DNA of 64,000 bases from Pedobacter sp. SL55 (GCF_026625705.1 NZ_CP113059.1:1054001-1118000), one strand, 5' to 3'; counted from the first letter of the stretch, positions 26,747-36,626 are shown. Made by a program: numbers and translations. Notes: a model not told the origin generated them from the sequence alone.

Positions 26747-26776
26747 CAAAAAACCCTCAAGTTAAACTGTGAGGGT
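26747..26776 (-). terminator. Intrinsic terminator after the OmpA-like gene
   Basis: On the minus strand a 7-bp stem ACCCTCA / TGAGGGT is followed by TTTTTTG. It lies just downstream of the stop at 26802. Confidence 0.7.
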
Positions 26777-26801
26777 GCTGTTTGGTTTTAAAATTTAGTA
26801 T

Positions 26802-27620
26802 TTATTTTACATTGATCCCTGTAATCTGCAATTCAACCCGCCTATCGTTTTTTTCGCCTTTACCCAAAGGGAAATCAGCCATCATACCTTTATAGGTAAG
26901 ACGCTTTTTATCTACACCTTTGTAAATCAGGTAATCATAAATGATTTTTGCTCTGGCCTGCGACAAATTGTATTCTCCGGTTTCAAAATCCTTCACATCT
27001 TTACCTGGCGGATTACAACAAATGTGACCTAAAATAGCAATGTTATATTGTTTCTTTTCTTTAATGATGTTGGTTATCCTTTCTAAAACAGGAATAGATT
27101 CTTCTAACAATACCGACCTGCTATTTTCGAAAAGGATATTTTCTAGAATGATCTTATCGCCAACTTTAAGTGTATCAGACAAGATAGATTTATCGGCATT
27201 GAAGTTCTTTTTCACATACTCAATTACCAAATCTACTCTTCTGTTATAAGCTCTTTGTTTGGTAACGTTTTTAGGTTCTGTAAGCTTCACTCTTCCGTTG
27301 CCTGTTAGCAACCTAACCTTGTCTGTGGTTATACCTCGCTCTTTTAACAGCCCTTTAATATGGTTGGCTCTTTGCACCGATAACGTATCATTGTAGCCCT
27401 TTCTTCCCCTGTCGTCGCAATAACCAAGTATCGATATAGAAATGATATCGGTAGAATCCATCTCGGTTACAAACTGCGCAAATGATTCTTTTTGCTTATC
27501 ATCAAGTACACTGATATCCGTATCAAAGAAAAAGCTATTCGTTTTTTTCTTCTGGGCGTTGGCTGCACTTACAAAAAGCGAGAAACAAAGTAGGATTAAT
27601 ATACACCCTCTATTTAGCAT
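26802..27620 (-). CDS. OmpA-family peptidoglycan-binding protein
   Basis: A 272-residue envelope protein with signal peptide 1-22 (ending ANAQ). It has two OmpA-C-like segments. The first (about 30-130) shows IDVFFF-type opening SFFFDTDISVLDD, a GYCDDRG box and the NRRVDLVIEY end. The second (about 145-270) shows ILFENSRSVLLEESIPVLERI, a GHICCNPPG box and NDRRVELQITG. The tandem arrangement is uncommon for a protein this short. OmpA domains bind diaminopimelate in peptidoglycan; no beta-barrel is present, so it is periplasmic. Confidence 0.85.
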   Translation of the reverse strand: MLNRGCILILLCFSLFVSAANAQKKKTNSFFFDTDISVLDDKQKESFAQFVTEMDSTDIISISILGYCDDRGRKGYNDTLSVQRANHIKGLLKERGITTDKVRLLTGNGRVKLTEPKNVTKQRAYNRRVDLVIEYVKKNFNADKSILSDTLKVGDKIILENILFENSRSVLLEESIPVLERITNIIKEKKQYNIAILGHICCNPPGKDVKDFETGEYNLSQARAKIIYDYLIYKGVDKKRLTYKGMMADFPLGKGEKNDRRVELQITGINVK

Positions 27621-27713
27621 AAAAGTTTATCATTTGGCTTTATAAAGATAGAAAAACTTCGTTCTTTCCAAAAATTAGCCACTTTTATCTTTAACAACCA
27701 ACAGGAGTAATAC

Positions 27714-28775
27714 TTACTTGGCTCTTTGGTACTGTACGGGCCATTTAATTTCGTCGTTAAGTTGCTTAGCGGCATGCAGTGGAAAATAAGGATTTCGAAG
27801 TAGTTCACGAGCCATAAAAATCAAATCTGCTTTTTCTTCCTGCAAGATTTGTTCGGCTTGCATTGCTTCTGTAATTAAACCAACGGCTCCTGTTAAAATG
27901 CCCGTCTTCTGCTTAATTTCGTTTGCAAATTTAACTTGGTAATTGGGTTCAACAGGAATTTCCTGCTCCTTGGCCAAGCCGCCAGTAGAGGTATCAATCA
28001 CATCTACACCTTTTTCTTTTAAGATTTCTGCCAACTTAACCGATTCTTCTGCATTCCAACCGCCCTTAACCCAATCTGTAGCAGAAATACGTACAAACAG
28101 AAGATTTTCACTTGACCAAACTTCTTGTACCGCAGCAACAACTTCTAATAAGAGTCTAATTCTGTTTTCGAAACTTCCTCCGTACTCATCATTACGTTGG
28201 TTACTTAACGGAGATAAGAATTGGTGCAACAAATAACCGTGTGCGGCATGCACTTCTACCACTTTAAATCCTACCTCTAATGCACGTTTAGCAGCGGCTT
28301 TAAAATCCAACTTCACTTTTTTAATTCCTTCTAAATCTAAAGCAATGGGCATTTTATCTTTGGGATTAAATTGAATGGCGCTAGGCGCTACAGGAACCCA
28401 TCCGCCATTTTCATTACTTACCTGAGCTGGGCTTTCCCAAGGGATATCGAAACTCGCCTTTCTACCGGCATGACCCAATTGGATACCGGCCACAGCACCG
28501 TTTTCATGAATAAAATCTACAATCTCTTTCAGCTTCGCTTTGTGCTCGTCTTTCCAAATCCCTAAATCTACAATAGAAATTCTTCCCTCTGGCGAAACAG
28601 CAGTAGCCTCGGTAATAATTAGGCCTGCACCACCAACGGCCCTGCTACCCAAGTGCACCAAGTGCCAATTAGTGGCAAAACCATCAATAGAAGAATATTC
28701 GCACATTGGCGAAACCACAATGCGGTTTTTTAACACTACATTTTTAATTTGTATAGGAGAAAATAATAACGACAT
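27714..28775 (-). CDS. NADH:flavin oxidoreductase, Old Yellow Enzyme family (YqjM-like)
   Basis: An FMN-dependent ene-reductase of 353 residues. SLLFSPIQIKNVVLKNRIVVSPM is quoted only in part here: FSPIQIKN and NRIVVSPMCEYSS are the family opening. H-x-x-H substrate-binding pair appears as HAGRK/HAAHGYLLHQFLSP. The C-terminal phosphate-binding loop is GAVGLIT followed by ADLIFMARELLRNPYFP. The YqjM/NamA class fits better than the classical OPR class because of the CEYSS motif. The start is set to 28775 (MSLLFSP); an upstream extension to 28853 lacks homology. It reduces activated C=C bonds; the natural substrate is unknown. Confidence 0.93.
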   Translation of the reverse strand: MSLLFSPIQIKNVVLKNRIVVSPMCEYSSIDGFATNWHLVHLGSRAVGGAGLIITEATAVSPEGRISIVDLGIWKDEHKAKLKEIVDFIHENGAVAGIQLGHAGRKASFDIPWESPAQVSNENGGWVPVAPSAIQFNPKDKMPIALDLEGIKKVKLDFKAAAKRALEVGFKVVEVHAAHGYLLHQFLSPLSNQRNDEYGGSFENRIRLLLEVVAAVQEVWSSENLLFVRISATDWVKGGWNAEESVKLAEILKEKGVDVIDTSTGGLAKEQEIPVEPNYQVKFANEIKQKTGILTGAVGLITEAMQAEQILQEEKADLIFMARELLRNPYFPLHAAKQLNDEIKWPVQYQRAK

Positions 28776-28970
28776 AACTAATTTTTTAATGCAATTTAAA
28801 CAAGTTAAATGCCAATGATAGGCTCGCAAAAAGTTGTGAATATTTAATGACAAAGCACCTAGCTACTTTGATATGCTTTTTACTGAGCTGGCTCAAAACT
28901 AGTTATTTTACCTTTTCGAGACTATGCCTTACTACCAACCGTTTAACTTTGCCTTATTAAATTTACAAAT

Positions 28971-29687
28971 ATGAAAATAGAAATATGGTCTGACGTGATG
29001 TGTCCTTTTTGTTATATAGGGAAAAGGCATTTGGAGCAGGCCTTGGCAGAACTTCCGTTTAAGGCTGCCATAGAGATTAATTGGAAGAGCTATCAGCTTA
29101 ACCCTACTTATAAAAATGTTGAAGGGGAAAGTTTGTACGATTACTTAGCTACCAACAAGGGAATAAGCCAAGAGCAGGCAAAACAGATGACTACGCAAGT
29201 TGAAGCAATGGCCAACAACGTAGGATTAAACATCGATTTTGAAAATAATATCCCTGCAAATTCCTTTGATGCACATCGTTTAATTCATTTTGCAGCAAGT
29301 AAAGGCAAGCAAGATTTGGCAGAAGAACAGCTATTTAAAGCACATTTTATTGACAATGTAAATATTGATGATAAAGAAGCATTGTTAAAAATTGCCCTTT
29401 CTTTGGGTTTGGATGAAACAGAAACCAAACGAGTTTTAGAAAGTAATGCTTTTGAAGAAGAGGTAAGATTTGATATTTACGAAAGCCAGCAAATGGGCGT
29501 TAGGGGCGTGCCATTTTTTGTGATAGACAGAAAGTATGCGCTGTCTGGCGCACAACCCGTAGAAGCGTTTAAGCAGGCCATTTCACAAGGTTATCAAGAA
29601 TGGATAGCAACGCAAGAAAAAACGCCTCTAACCAACTTAAACACCAGCTCAGAAAATACTTGCGACGAGCATGGTTGTGAGCTGTAA
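28971..29687 (+). CDS. DsbA-family FrnE-like oxidoreductase
   Basis: A 238-residue thioredoxin-fold protein without signal peptide, so cytoplasmic. The active site is CPFC (Cys11, Cys14) in MCPFCYIGKRHLEQAL; the cis-Pro loop is GVRGVPFFVID. The long helical insert (75-160) is typical of FrnE/HCCA-isomerase-like members. A second Cys pair in the C-terminal tail (TCDEHGCEL) recalls the extra redox motif reported for FrnE of Deinococcus. Likely a cytosolic disulfide isomerase in stress defence, by homology. Confidence 0.92.
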   Translation: MKIEIWSDVMCPFCYIGKRHLEQALAELPFKAAIEINWKSYQLNPTYKNVEGESLYDYLATNKGISQEQAKQMTTQVEAMANNVGLNIDFENNIPANSFDAHRLIHFAASKGKQDLAEEQLFKAHFIDNVNIDDKEALLKIALSLGLDETETKRVLESNAFEEEVRFDIYESQQMGVRGVPFFVIDRKYALSGAQPVEAFKQAISQGYQEWIATQEKTPLTNLNTSSENTCDEHGCEL

Positions 29688-29742
29688 AAATCAACACAAT
29701 CTTGTAAGATGGGTTAGCGACTAGCGACGACGAAAAATTACA

Positions 29743-29779
29743 AAAAAAGCGACTAGAAGTTCTTTCTAATCGCTTTATT
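29743..29779. terminator. Bidirectional terminator between dsbA-like and prc genes
   Basis: AAAGCGACTAGAA pairs with TTCTAATCGCTTT with one wobble. A run precedes and T run follows it, so it may act for both convergent genes. Confidence 0.6.
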
Positions 29780-29798
29780 GTTTCTCTACGCTTTCTTA

Positions 29799-32039
29799 TT
29801 ACTTATTTAAAGGAGCCGGCTTATTCATGTTCTTGCTCAACTTTGAACTCTCTGTTTGTTTCATGAAATCAATCATGATATTAATACTTTCATCCTCAAT
29901 AAAATCTAGCGCATCTTCTTTTGGAGCTTTCTCTCCTTTTTTCAAGGCCGGCAAACCTTTCTCGGCTCTAACCTGATTTACCCTAGCTAAAGATTTCGCT
30001 TCCAAAGCATCTCGCTCTGCTTTTAATTTAGCTTCATTTAAAGTTACCGAAGTTTCGTTTTCTCTTTTCTTACCTTCAGCAATATCTTCTTTCAGCATTT
30101 TATAATCTAATGATTTAGCCATACGCTTTTCATGCAACTTAATCAAGTTAGCTTTAACCGCATTTAAATCATAAACAGTAGTATATGTTGATGGATTAAC
30201 CATATCAAAAGGCAAAGCAGAAGGCTCTGTATCTTCTCCAATTTTATCTAATGGATAAATAGATGGGAAATTGATATCAGGAATAACACCTTTATGTTGC
30301 GTACTGTTACCACTTACACGATAAAATTTAGCCATGGTTAGGTTAATTTGACCCAATTGTGGGATGCCATTTTTATCAACGATAGTTACCGTTGGCGAGT
30401 TAACATCTTGCTTTTTAAGCGCCACAGCTTTTTTGTCTGCCTCTTTTTTCTTAAACAACGCCGCCAACTGATTTAGCACGCCAGAGTTCATTAGCGAGTT
30501 TAAATCAATAGAAGATTGAACGGTGCCTTTGCCATAAGATTGGGTTCCCATTACCACGCCGCGACCATAATCTTGTATTGCTCCCGCAAAAATCTCTGAA
30601 GCCGAAGCACTTAAACGATCAATCATTACGCCTAAAGGACCATCCCAAGTAATGTTGCTATCTTCGTCTTTATAAACCTTTACGCTGTTTTTGTAATCTT
30701 TTACCTGTACTACTGGTCCTTTACCAATAAACAATCCCGAAAGCTCAATAGCCTCGTTTAAAGACCCACCGCCATTGGCTCTTAGGTCAACCACAATGGC
30801 ATCAACCTTATCCATGTTTTTCAAGGTATCTATCAACAAACGAACGTCTCTAGTGGTGCTCTTATAGTTTGGATCTCCAGCGTTTGCTGCTTTAAAATCT
30901 GCATAAAAGGCCGGTATTTTAATGATACCAATTTTGTAAAGTTTGCCATCACTTTCAACCGTTTTTACCGTTTTTTTGGCAGATTGATCTGCTAAAATAA
31001 TTTTCTCTCTAACCAAGGTTATAATTTGAGGTTTTGAAGAAAGTTCTTGCCCAACCGGAATAACTTTTAAACGAACCGTAGTGCCTTTTGGCCCTTTAAT
31101 TTTAGAAACAGCGTTATCTATTCTCCAACCAATGATATCTTCAAACTCGCCATCGGCACCTTGAGCTACCGCTATAATCTTATCACCAGCGTTTAATTTT
31201 TTACTTTTAAAAGCTGGGCCACCCGGCATTACAGACGCAATTTTGGTTACTTCGTTTTCTGATTGTAAAACAGCGCCAATACCTTCTAAAGAACGAGACA
31301 TTTCTTGGTTAAATGCTTCGGCATTGCGAGGATTAAAATAGTTGGTATGCGGGTCAATAGCTTCTGTAAAAGAATCCATCAAGATTTGAAAAACATCTTG
31401 ATTGTTGAATTTAGCCGCTTGAGATTTTAAGTTAGCATAGCGTTTAGTCAGTGTTTCTACGTTTTTAGCATCATCAGTACCAGCAATTTTCAAATTTACC
31501 AGTTCGTATTTTACACGTTTTTTCCAAATATCATTCAGCTCTGCGGTAGTTTTAATCCAAGGCATTTTCTCCCTATCGTAAACATAGGTATCGTTTTGGC
31601 TGAAATCGTATTTGTTTTTAATCTGCGAAACGGAATAATCTACACGTTCGTTATATCTTTTCAAATAAACGTTAAAAATGTAGAATGGGGCACTTAAATC
31701 GCCAATTCGCAAATCGTCATCTAAGCTAAACCTGTTGGCTTCAAATTCTTTGATATCACTCTCTAAAAAGTAATACTTAGACGGATCGAGTGCCTTGATA
31801 TACCTATCAAAAATAATAGAAGAAATAGAGTCGTTGAGCTTTATCTTCTTATAGTTGTAGTTTTCAATTAAGCCCACCACTTCCTTGGCCACCAAACTTT
31901 GTTGCTCGTCTGGTTTTATGTTCGAAATACCTTCTACCGGTTTTTGTGCCTTTGGAGAGGCGGTGCAGGCTAAAACTGCAGCGGTAAAGGTAATGGCAAA
32001 TATTCTTTTCAGCATTTCTTTAACTGTTTTAAAATCCAT
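29799..32039 (-). CDS. prc: Carboxy-terminal processing protease, Prc/Tsp type (S41)
   Basis: A 746-residue periplasmic tail-specific protease. The N-terminus has a lipoprotein-like signal, KRIFAITFTAAVLAC. Then come a helical Tsp N-terminal domain, a PDZ domain near 245-330 (GIGAVLQSENEVTKIASVMPGG) and the S41 catalytic core: the Ser is in RLSASASEIFAG and the general base Lys in SYGKGTVQ. A C-terminal DUF3340-type Lys/Glu-rich domain follows, as in E. coli Prc. The ATG at 32039 is chosen; a TTG at 32060 and an ATG at 32015 are alternatives. It degrades misfolded or tagged envelope proteins. Confidence 0.93.
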   Translation of the reverse strand: MDFKTVKEMLKRIFAITFTAAVLACTASPKAQKPVEGISNIKPDEQQSLVAKEVVGLIENYNYKKIKLNDSISSIIFDRYIKALDPSKYYFLESDIKEFEANRFSLDDDLRIGDLSAPFYIFNVYLKRYNERVDYSVSQIKNKYDFSQNDTYVYDREKMPWIKTTAELNDIWKKRVKYELVNLKIAGTDDAKNVETLTKRYANLKSQAAKFNNQDVFQILMDSFTEAIDPHTNYFNPRNAEAFNQEMSRSLEGIGAVLQSENEVTKIASVMPGGPAFKSKKLNAGDKIIAVAQGADGEFEDIIGWRIDNAVSKIKGPKGTTVRLKVIPVGQELSSKPQIITLVREKIILADQSAKKTVKTVESDGKLYKIGIIKIPAFYADFKAANAGDPNYKSTTRDVRLLIDTLKNMDKVDAIVVDLRANGGGSLNEAIELSGLFIGKGPVVQVKDYKNSVKVYKDEDSNITWDGPLGVMIDRLSASASEIFAGAIQDYGRGVVMGTQSYGKGTVQSSIDLNSLMNSGVLNQLAALFKKKEADKKAVALKKQDVNSPTVTIVDKNGIPQLGQINLTMAKFYRVSGNSTQHKGVIPDINFPSIYPLDKIGEDTEPSALPFDMVNPSTYTTVYDLNAVKANLIKLHEKRMAKSLDYKMLKEDIAEGKKRENETSVTLNEAKLKAERDALEAKSLARVNQVRAEKGLPALKKGEKAPKEDALDFIEDESINIMIDFMKQTESSKLSKNMNKPAPLNK

Positions 32040-32084
32040 TCTTATAAAATCATCATCCAATATGATACCAATTTCTTAAATAAA

Positions 32085-32118
32085 CAAAAAAGATACAGTT
32101 ATACTCTGTATCTTTTTT
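32085..32118. terminator. Symmetric terminator hairpin
   Basis: AAAAAAGATACAG and its complement flank a 7-nt loop. It has A and T runs on both sides, between the prc gene start and the TPR gene end; it serves the minus-strand TPR gene. Confidence 0.75.
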
Positions 32119-32229
32119 GTAAAGATTATAAAAAGAACGGACAATCAAGTTGCTAAATTACTTTTAAACAGAAAAACAATTAACAGAACGGAAGATCCGT
32201 ATTATGGTCACTTAAGTTTGGCACCTATT

Positions 32230-32916
32230 TTAGCTTTTTTTTATGATAGTGCGTTCGGCAATTAGTGCCCTGTTTTGCTTTATGAGTTGGTTATACTGTA
32301 CAGTTTTAGCATTTTTAGAAAGCAACTCTATGGTGTTTAAATCTCTAGTTGCTAACTGATAGTCCTTCTTTTTGATTTTAACGGACACAATACCTAAAAC
32401 AGATTCGATATAGGCATGATTATCTTTAAGTTGCTGCGCTAAAATACCTTGCTGTGTATAAAACCAAAGCGACTGAGGGAGTTTATTGGCAGCAAAATAG
32501 ATTTTCCCTAATTGTTGGTAGGCCGACATTTGCCCCACTCTACTCCCAATTTTGGAATAGTTTTTTAATACTCTTTTGAGTACAATTTGCTCTGCCTCGC
32601 TATAGTTAGAAAGCAACAAATGGATATTGCTTAAACGGATTAAAGTAGTGCCATAACTAGCAAACTTTTTATCTTGCTGATATTCGTTTGCTGCTTTGCT
32701 AAGCATCGCTGCAGCATTATCAAAATCTCCATCTTGCTCATAACGTTCTGCTTGATCAATAAATTCATCGGCAGCGCTACGGCTAACGTTGTCTAGTACA
32801 GCCAAATTAACAGAAAGCTGTGGATTGTTAGTTACAGATGATCCCGAAACCGTATGTTGAGCCTTTGCAAAAGACACAATGGTAAGGGCAATAACTAATA
32901 GATTTATGTTTTTCAT
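32230..32916 (-). CDS. Secreted tetratricopeptide-repeat protein
   Basis: A 228-residue exported protein. The signal peptide ends SFAKAQ near residue 19. The rest is alpha-helical with TPR-like repeats: AAAMLSKAANEYQQDKKFASYGTT (two helices), SNIHLLLSNYSEAEQIV, AYQQLGKIYFAANKLPQSL and SVLGIVSVKIKKKDYQLA. TPR proteins of this type in the phylum often resemble sensor-regulator ectodomains, but no kinase follows here. Function unknown. The ATG at 32916 gives the proper signal peptide; the upstream 12 codons are discounted. Confidence 0.75.
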   Translation of the reverse strand: MKNINLLVIALTIVSFAKAQHTVSGSSVTNNPQLSVNLAVLDNVSRSAADEFIDQAERYEQDGDFDNAAAMLSKAANEYQQDKKFASYGTTLIRLSNIHLLLSNYSEAEQIVLKRVLKNYSKIGSRVGQMSAYQQLGKIYFAANKLPQSLWFYTQQGILAQQLKDNHAYIESVLGIVSVKIKKKDYQLATRDLNTIELLSKNAKTVQYNQLIKQNRALIAERTIIKKS

Positions 32917-33125
32917 TTGGTTCTTTATTTCTTGCGGCATATTGCCAAACACAGCACATTTAAAAATGTATCAGACTTCAAAGATAGGGGTTTTTAAAGC
33001 AAAAACCTTAAAATACTGTATTTCTTGCTTTTACCTTTAACCATTAGCTTTTAAAGCAGATAAATTTTGTAACGCACTGTAACATTGGCACGTTATAAAA
33101 GTCTGATTAGAAAAACTTAAAAACT

Positions 33126-33449
33126 ATGTTAGTAACCACAACCAATACCGTAGAAGGCAAAAAAATTGTAAAATATATAGGCCTAGTTACAGGCGAAACC
33201 ATTATAGGCGCCAACATTTTTAAAGATTTATTTGCTGGTTTAAGAGATATTGTAGGCGGCAGGTCTGGATCTTATGAGCAAGTATTACGCGAAGGCAAAA
33301 ATACTGCAGTTAGCGAAATGCAACAGTATGCCGCAGCTATGGGCGCCAATGCGGTAATTGGCGTAGATTTAGATTACGAAACCGTAGGTAGCGGCGGTAG
33401 TATGTTAATGGTAACCGCAAGTGGAACTGCTGTTATATTGGAAGATTAA
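33126..33449 (+). CDS. YbjQ family (UPF0145) protein
   Basis: A 107-residue protein of the YbjQ/UPF0145 family, a pentameric alpha/beta fold of unknown physiological role, sometimes called heavy-metal-binding. The sequence [33 protein letters not shown] and [14 protein letters not shown] are family hallmarks. The strong match to length and pattern makes the family call firm; metal binding is not visible in the sequence. Own transcription unit; no partner genes. Confidence 0.92.
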   Translation: MLVTTTNTVEGKKIVKYIGLVTGETIIGANIFKDLFAGLRDIVGGRSGSYEQVLREGKNTAVSEMQQYAAAMGANAVIGVDLDYETVGSGGSMLMVTASGTAVILED

Positions 33450-33468
33450 CCTACGCCGACTTGCCGTC

Positions 33469-33488
33469 ATTCCCGCGTAGGCGGGAAT
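33469..33488. repeat. REP-like hairpin
   Basis: Perfect 8-bp stem ATTCCCGC / GCGGGAAT around GTAG. The same family occurs inverted at 57332-57351. Confidence 0.65.
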
Positions 33489-33581
33489 CGTAAAGCGAGT
33501 AAACTGCTACAAATAGGTTGTTTAACCTTTTATAGCATTAAGATCCCAAAATAAATTTGTGATGACGATGATTCTTATAAT

Positions 33582-33618
33582 AAAAGCCCCAATGTTTATA
33601 CAACATCGGGGCTTTTAA
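33582..33618. terminator. Bidirectional terminator upstream of ffh stop
   Basis: AAAAGCCCCAATGTT pairs with AACATCGGGGCTTTT around TATACA with one mismatch. It lies between convergent ybjQ and ffh genes. Confidence 0.8.
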
Positions 33619-33644
33619 CTTTTTACTTTAAACTTTTAACTTAT

Positions 33645-34979
33645 CTAGCGTTGTGGCATTTTCGGCATGTTGCGCATCATTTTAGCTGCTGCAGCCGGAT
33701 TAGAGAATTGTTTCATCACTTTTCTCATATCCTCAAATTGTTTTAAAAGCTTAGTTACATCTTCAACCTTGTTGCCAGAACCTTTTGCAATCCTCAATCT
33801 ACGGCTTTGTTGTATCACATCTGGATTTTCCTTTTCGTAAGGAGTCATCGATTGGATAATTGATTCAACTCCTTTAAAAGCATCATCGTCAATATCCACA
33901 TTCTTCATCATCTTACCTACACCAGGTATCATACCCATCAAATCTTTCATGTTACCCATTTTCTTGATTTGTTGGATTTGATTATAGAAGTCGTTGAAAT
34001 CGAACTTATTCTTACGGATTTTCTTTTGTAGCTCGGCAGCTTCTTTTTCGTCAAATTGTTGCTGAGCACGCTCTACCAAAGAAACCACATCACCCATACC
34101 CAAAATACGAGAAGCCATCCTGTCTGGATAAAACACATCCAAAGCTTCCATTTTCTCGCCAGTACCAATAAACTTAATTGGTTTATCAACTACCGATTTG
34201 ATAGAAAGTGCCGCACCACCACGAGTATCGCCGTCTAATTTGGTTAATACCACACCCGTGAAATCAAGGCGATCGTTAAATACTTTTGCTGTATTTACCG
34301 CATCCTGACCGGTCATCGAATCTACTACAAATAAAATCTCGTGTGGTTTGGTTTGTGCTTTAACCTCCGAAATCTCGTTCATTAAGGCCTCATCAATAGA
34401 CAAACGGCCCGCAGTATCTACAATAATTACGTTATTGTTATTCTTTTTACCTTCTGCAATACCTTCTAAGGCAATAGCAACAGGATCTTTAGATTCTTTA
34501 TTTGCATAAACAGGCACGCCAACTTGCTCGCCTAAAACCTGCAACTGGTCTACCGCCGCCGGACGATAAACGTCGCCAGCTACCATTAAAGGTTTTTTCC
34601 CTTTGCTTTTTAAGTGCAATGCTAATTTACCAGTAAAGGTTGTTTTACCCGCACCATTTAAACCAGCAATTAATATGATGGTTGGGTTGCTTTTCAAGTC
34701 CAACTCAGTAGCTTCGCCACCCATTAAGGCAGCAAGCTCATCGTTCATGATTTTGGTAAGTAATTGTCCCGGCGAAATGCTGGTCAATACGTTAGAACCT
34801 AAAGCCTTTTCCTTAACCTGATCGGTAAAGGTTTTGGCGGTTTTATAATTTACGTCCGCATCAAGTAAAGCCTTTCTGATCTCTTTCATGGTCTCTGCCA
34901 CGTTGATCTCAGTAATGTTACCCTGTCCTTTTAGAACTTTAAATGCCCTGTCTAACTTATCCTGTAAATTTTCAAACAT
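33645..34979 (-). CDS. ffh: Signal recognition particle protein Ffh
   Basis: The GTPase of SRP that recognises signal sequences on ribosomes and docks with FtsY at the inner membrane. In 444 residues: N domain (1-90), G domain with P-loop AGLNGAGKTTFTGK, DTAGRLS, TKLDGDTRGG and the GTGEK(M) closing loop, and the Met-rich M domain from about 300 (MGNMKDLMGMIPGVGKMMK). The M domain RNA-binding segment RRLRIAKGSGN is intact. Complete and of standard length. No 4.5S RNA gene was noticed nearby. Confidence 0.98.
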   Translation of the reverse strand: MFENLQDKLDRAFKVLKGQGNITEINVAETMKEIRKALLDADVNYKTAKTFTDQVKEKALGSNVLTSISPGQLLTKIMNDELAALMGGEATELDLKSNPTIILIAGLNGAGKTTFTGKLALHLKSKGKKPLMVAGDVYRPAAVDQLQVLGEQVGVPVYANKESKDPVAIALEGIAEGKKNNNNVIIVDTAGRLSIDEALMNEISEVKAQTKPHEILFVVDSMTGQDAVNTAKVFNDRLDFTGVVLTKLDGDTRGGAALSIKSVVDKPIKFIGTGEKMEALDVFYPDRMASRILGMGDVVSLVERAQQQFDEKEAAELQKKIRKNKFDFNDFYNQIQQIKKMGNMKDLMGMIPGVGKMMKNVDIDDDAFKGVESIIQSMTPYEKENPDVIQQSRRLRIAKGSGNKVEDVTKLLKQFEDMRKVMKQFSNPAAAAKMMRNMPKMPQR

Positions 34980-35214
34980 TGCTTAATGCTTTTATGATTA
35001 AATTTGATGAACCCAAAGGTATTAATAATTTACGATTTTGGTTTTACGAATTACGATTGCTCCAAGTGAGTTCAAATAATAAAGACAAAGTTAAATCCGA
35101 TAATAATTTCGGCAATTATTTCCCCTTTATTTTCCAGCCTATAAAAAAAAGCATGCTTTTACAATGCATTTGATCTAAACACATCGATTTAAACTGCTTT
35201 TTCGAGCAATTTAC

Positions 35215-35565
35215 TTATTTAAGAAGTCTATTGTTATCGTCTGGGAAAACCAATATAGGTTGGTATTTCTTCGCCTCTTCGATAGGCAGAGAACCGTAAG
35301 ATATAATAATAAGGATATCGCCAATTTGTACTCTTCTAGCCGCAGCGCCGTTTAAACAGATTGCCCCCGAGCCTCTTTCTCCCTTAATTACATAAGTTTC
35401 AAAACGCTCGCCGTTATTGTTATTTACAATCTGCACCTTTTCGTTAGCGATAATATTCGCTGCATCCATCAAATCCTCATCAATGGTAATGCTCCCTACG
35501 TAGTTAAGTTCTGCTTGGGTTACCTTAACGCGGTGTATTTTCGATTTTAGAATCTCGATAATCAT
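35215..35565 (-). CDS. panD: Aspartate 1-decarboxylase
   Basis: Makes beta-alanine from aspartate for pantothenate. The 116-residue proenzyme has the self-cleavage site Gly24-Ser25 in YVGSITID, which yields the pyruvoyl group. Thr and Tyr residues of the active site ([22 protein letters not shown]) are present. It lies 70 nt downstream of panC on the same strand and both act in the same pathway. A TAnnTTTG box 4 nt before its ATG gives it its own promoter, with a predicted leaderless message. Confidence 0.97.
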   Translation of the reverse strand: MIIEILKSKIHRVKVTQAELNYVGSITIDEDLMDAANIIANEKVQIVNNNNGERFETYVIKGERGSGAICLNGAAARRVQIGDILIIISYGSLPIEEAKKYQPILVFPDDNNRLLK

Positions 35566-35569
35566 ACGG

Positions 35570-35577
35570 CAAAGTTA
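35570..35577 (-). promoter_or_regulatory. Promoter -7 element TAACTTTG of panD
   Basis: TAACTTTG then CCGT then ATG on the minus strand: the same 4-nt geometry as at 3737-3744 and 17950-17957. Confidence 0.55.
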
Positions 35578-35635
35578 GGAATAAGTTTTACAGTTTACAC
35601 GAAACAGTTTTCAGTTTAAAGTCACAAACCAACAG

Positions 35636-36520
35636 TTAGTTAATCACAACGTTATCAATCAGCCTGGTTTCTCCAACCTTAGCCGCAACTAGCGCAACCG
35701 TATTTTTATCCATTTTTGTAGAAATAGGCAAAAGTGTATCGCCATCTACAATGGTTAAATAATCTAATTCTACTCCAGGTACACTATCAATAATTGCCTT
35801 GGAGTTAGCTAAAAGCTCTTCGATAGATTGCGTTTTGTAATGGTCTTCAATAAAGAACAAGGCCTTACTTAACACTAAAGAATTTGCTCTATCGCTATCA
35901 CTTAGGTGGATATTTCTAGAGCTCATTGCCAAACCGTCATCTTCTCTAATGATGGGACAGGTTACAATCTGTACATCAAGACCTAAAACCTCAACCATAT
36001 TTTTAATCATCAGCACCTGCTGAAAATCCTTTTGGCCAAAAAATGCCTTATCTGGCTTTACTGCATCAAATAATTTAAATACAATTTGAGTTACACCTTG
36101 GTAGTGTCCTTTCCTAAATTCGCCTTCTAGCACAAACTCCGCACTGCCTAAATCAATTTTCCAATTTTCGGCTGTTGGATAATTCGGATACATTTCTTTT
36201 ATCGATGGCATGAAAACGAAATTACAGCCAGCTTCAGTCAGCATTTTAATATCATGCTCCAAAGGTCTTGGATATTTTTCCAGGTCTTTAGGATCGGTAA
36301 ATTGCGTAGGATTTACAAAAATGCTACAAACCACAATGTCCGCTTGTTTTTGCGCCTCAGCTATTAACGAAAGATGGCCATTATGCAAAGCGCCCATAGT
36401 AGGCACCAATGCAATTTTTAATCCTTTTACTTTTAAAGGCTTAAGCGAGCTTTCAAGTTCGGCAATGGTTGCTATAACTTCCAATATCTTGTCTTGTTTT
36501 GAGGGTGCTAAATTGTGCAT
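35636..36520 (-). CDS. panC: Pantothenate synthetase
   Basis: Condenses pantoate and beta-alanine with ATP. The 294-residue protein has the class-I nucleotidyl transferase signature VPTMGALHNGHLSLI, the VSIFVNPTQF-like block SIFVNPTQF, FGQKDFQQVLMI and the KMSKS-like region AMSSRNIHLS. It begins with an N-terminal extension of about 30 residues (KQDKILEVIATIAELESS) before the first strand. It diverges from the glycogen synthase gene at 36627 and precedes panD, a common Bacteroidota arrangement. Confidence 0.96.
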   Translation of the reverse strand: MHNLAPSKQDKILEVIATIAELESSLKPLKVKGLKIALVPTMGALHNGHLSLIAEAQKQADIVVCSIFVNPTQFTDPKDLEKYPRPLEHDIKMLTEAGCNFVFMPSIKEMYPNYPTAENWKIDLGSAEFVLEGEFRKGHYQGVTQIVFKLFDAVKPDKAFFGQKDFQQVLMIKNMVEVLGLDVQIVTCPIIREDDGLAMSSRNIHLSDSDRANSLVLSKALFFIEDHYKTQSIEELLANSKAIIDSVPGVELDYLTIVDGDTLLPISTKMDKNTVALVAAKVGETRLIDNVVIN

Positions 36521-36578
36521 TTCTGCAATATTAACAAAGCCCCAATAGCAAGATATTGATAAATATTAATATTTTCCG

Positions 36579-36586
36579 TACCTTTG
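36579..36586 (+). promoter_or_regulatory. Promoter of the glycogen synthase gene
   Basis: TACCTTTG (TAnnTTTG) with ATTG 20 nt upstream (36555-36558) matches the full Bacteroidota promoter. Leader of about 36 nt. Confidence 0.55.
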
Positions 36587-36626
36587 CACCTTGATAATCT
36601 TTAAATTAACAGTAATTTAATAATAT

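Noticed and set aside
28776..28853. N-terminal extension of the Old Yellow Enzyme gene
   Set aside because: No family homology and unusual Cys/His composition; the MSLLFSP start matches the family opening.
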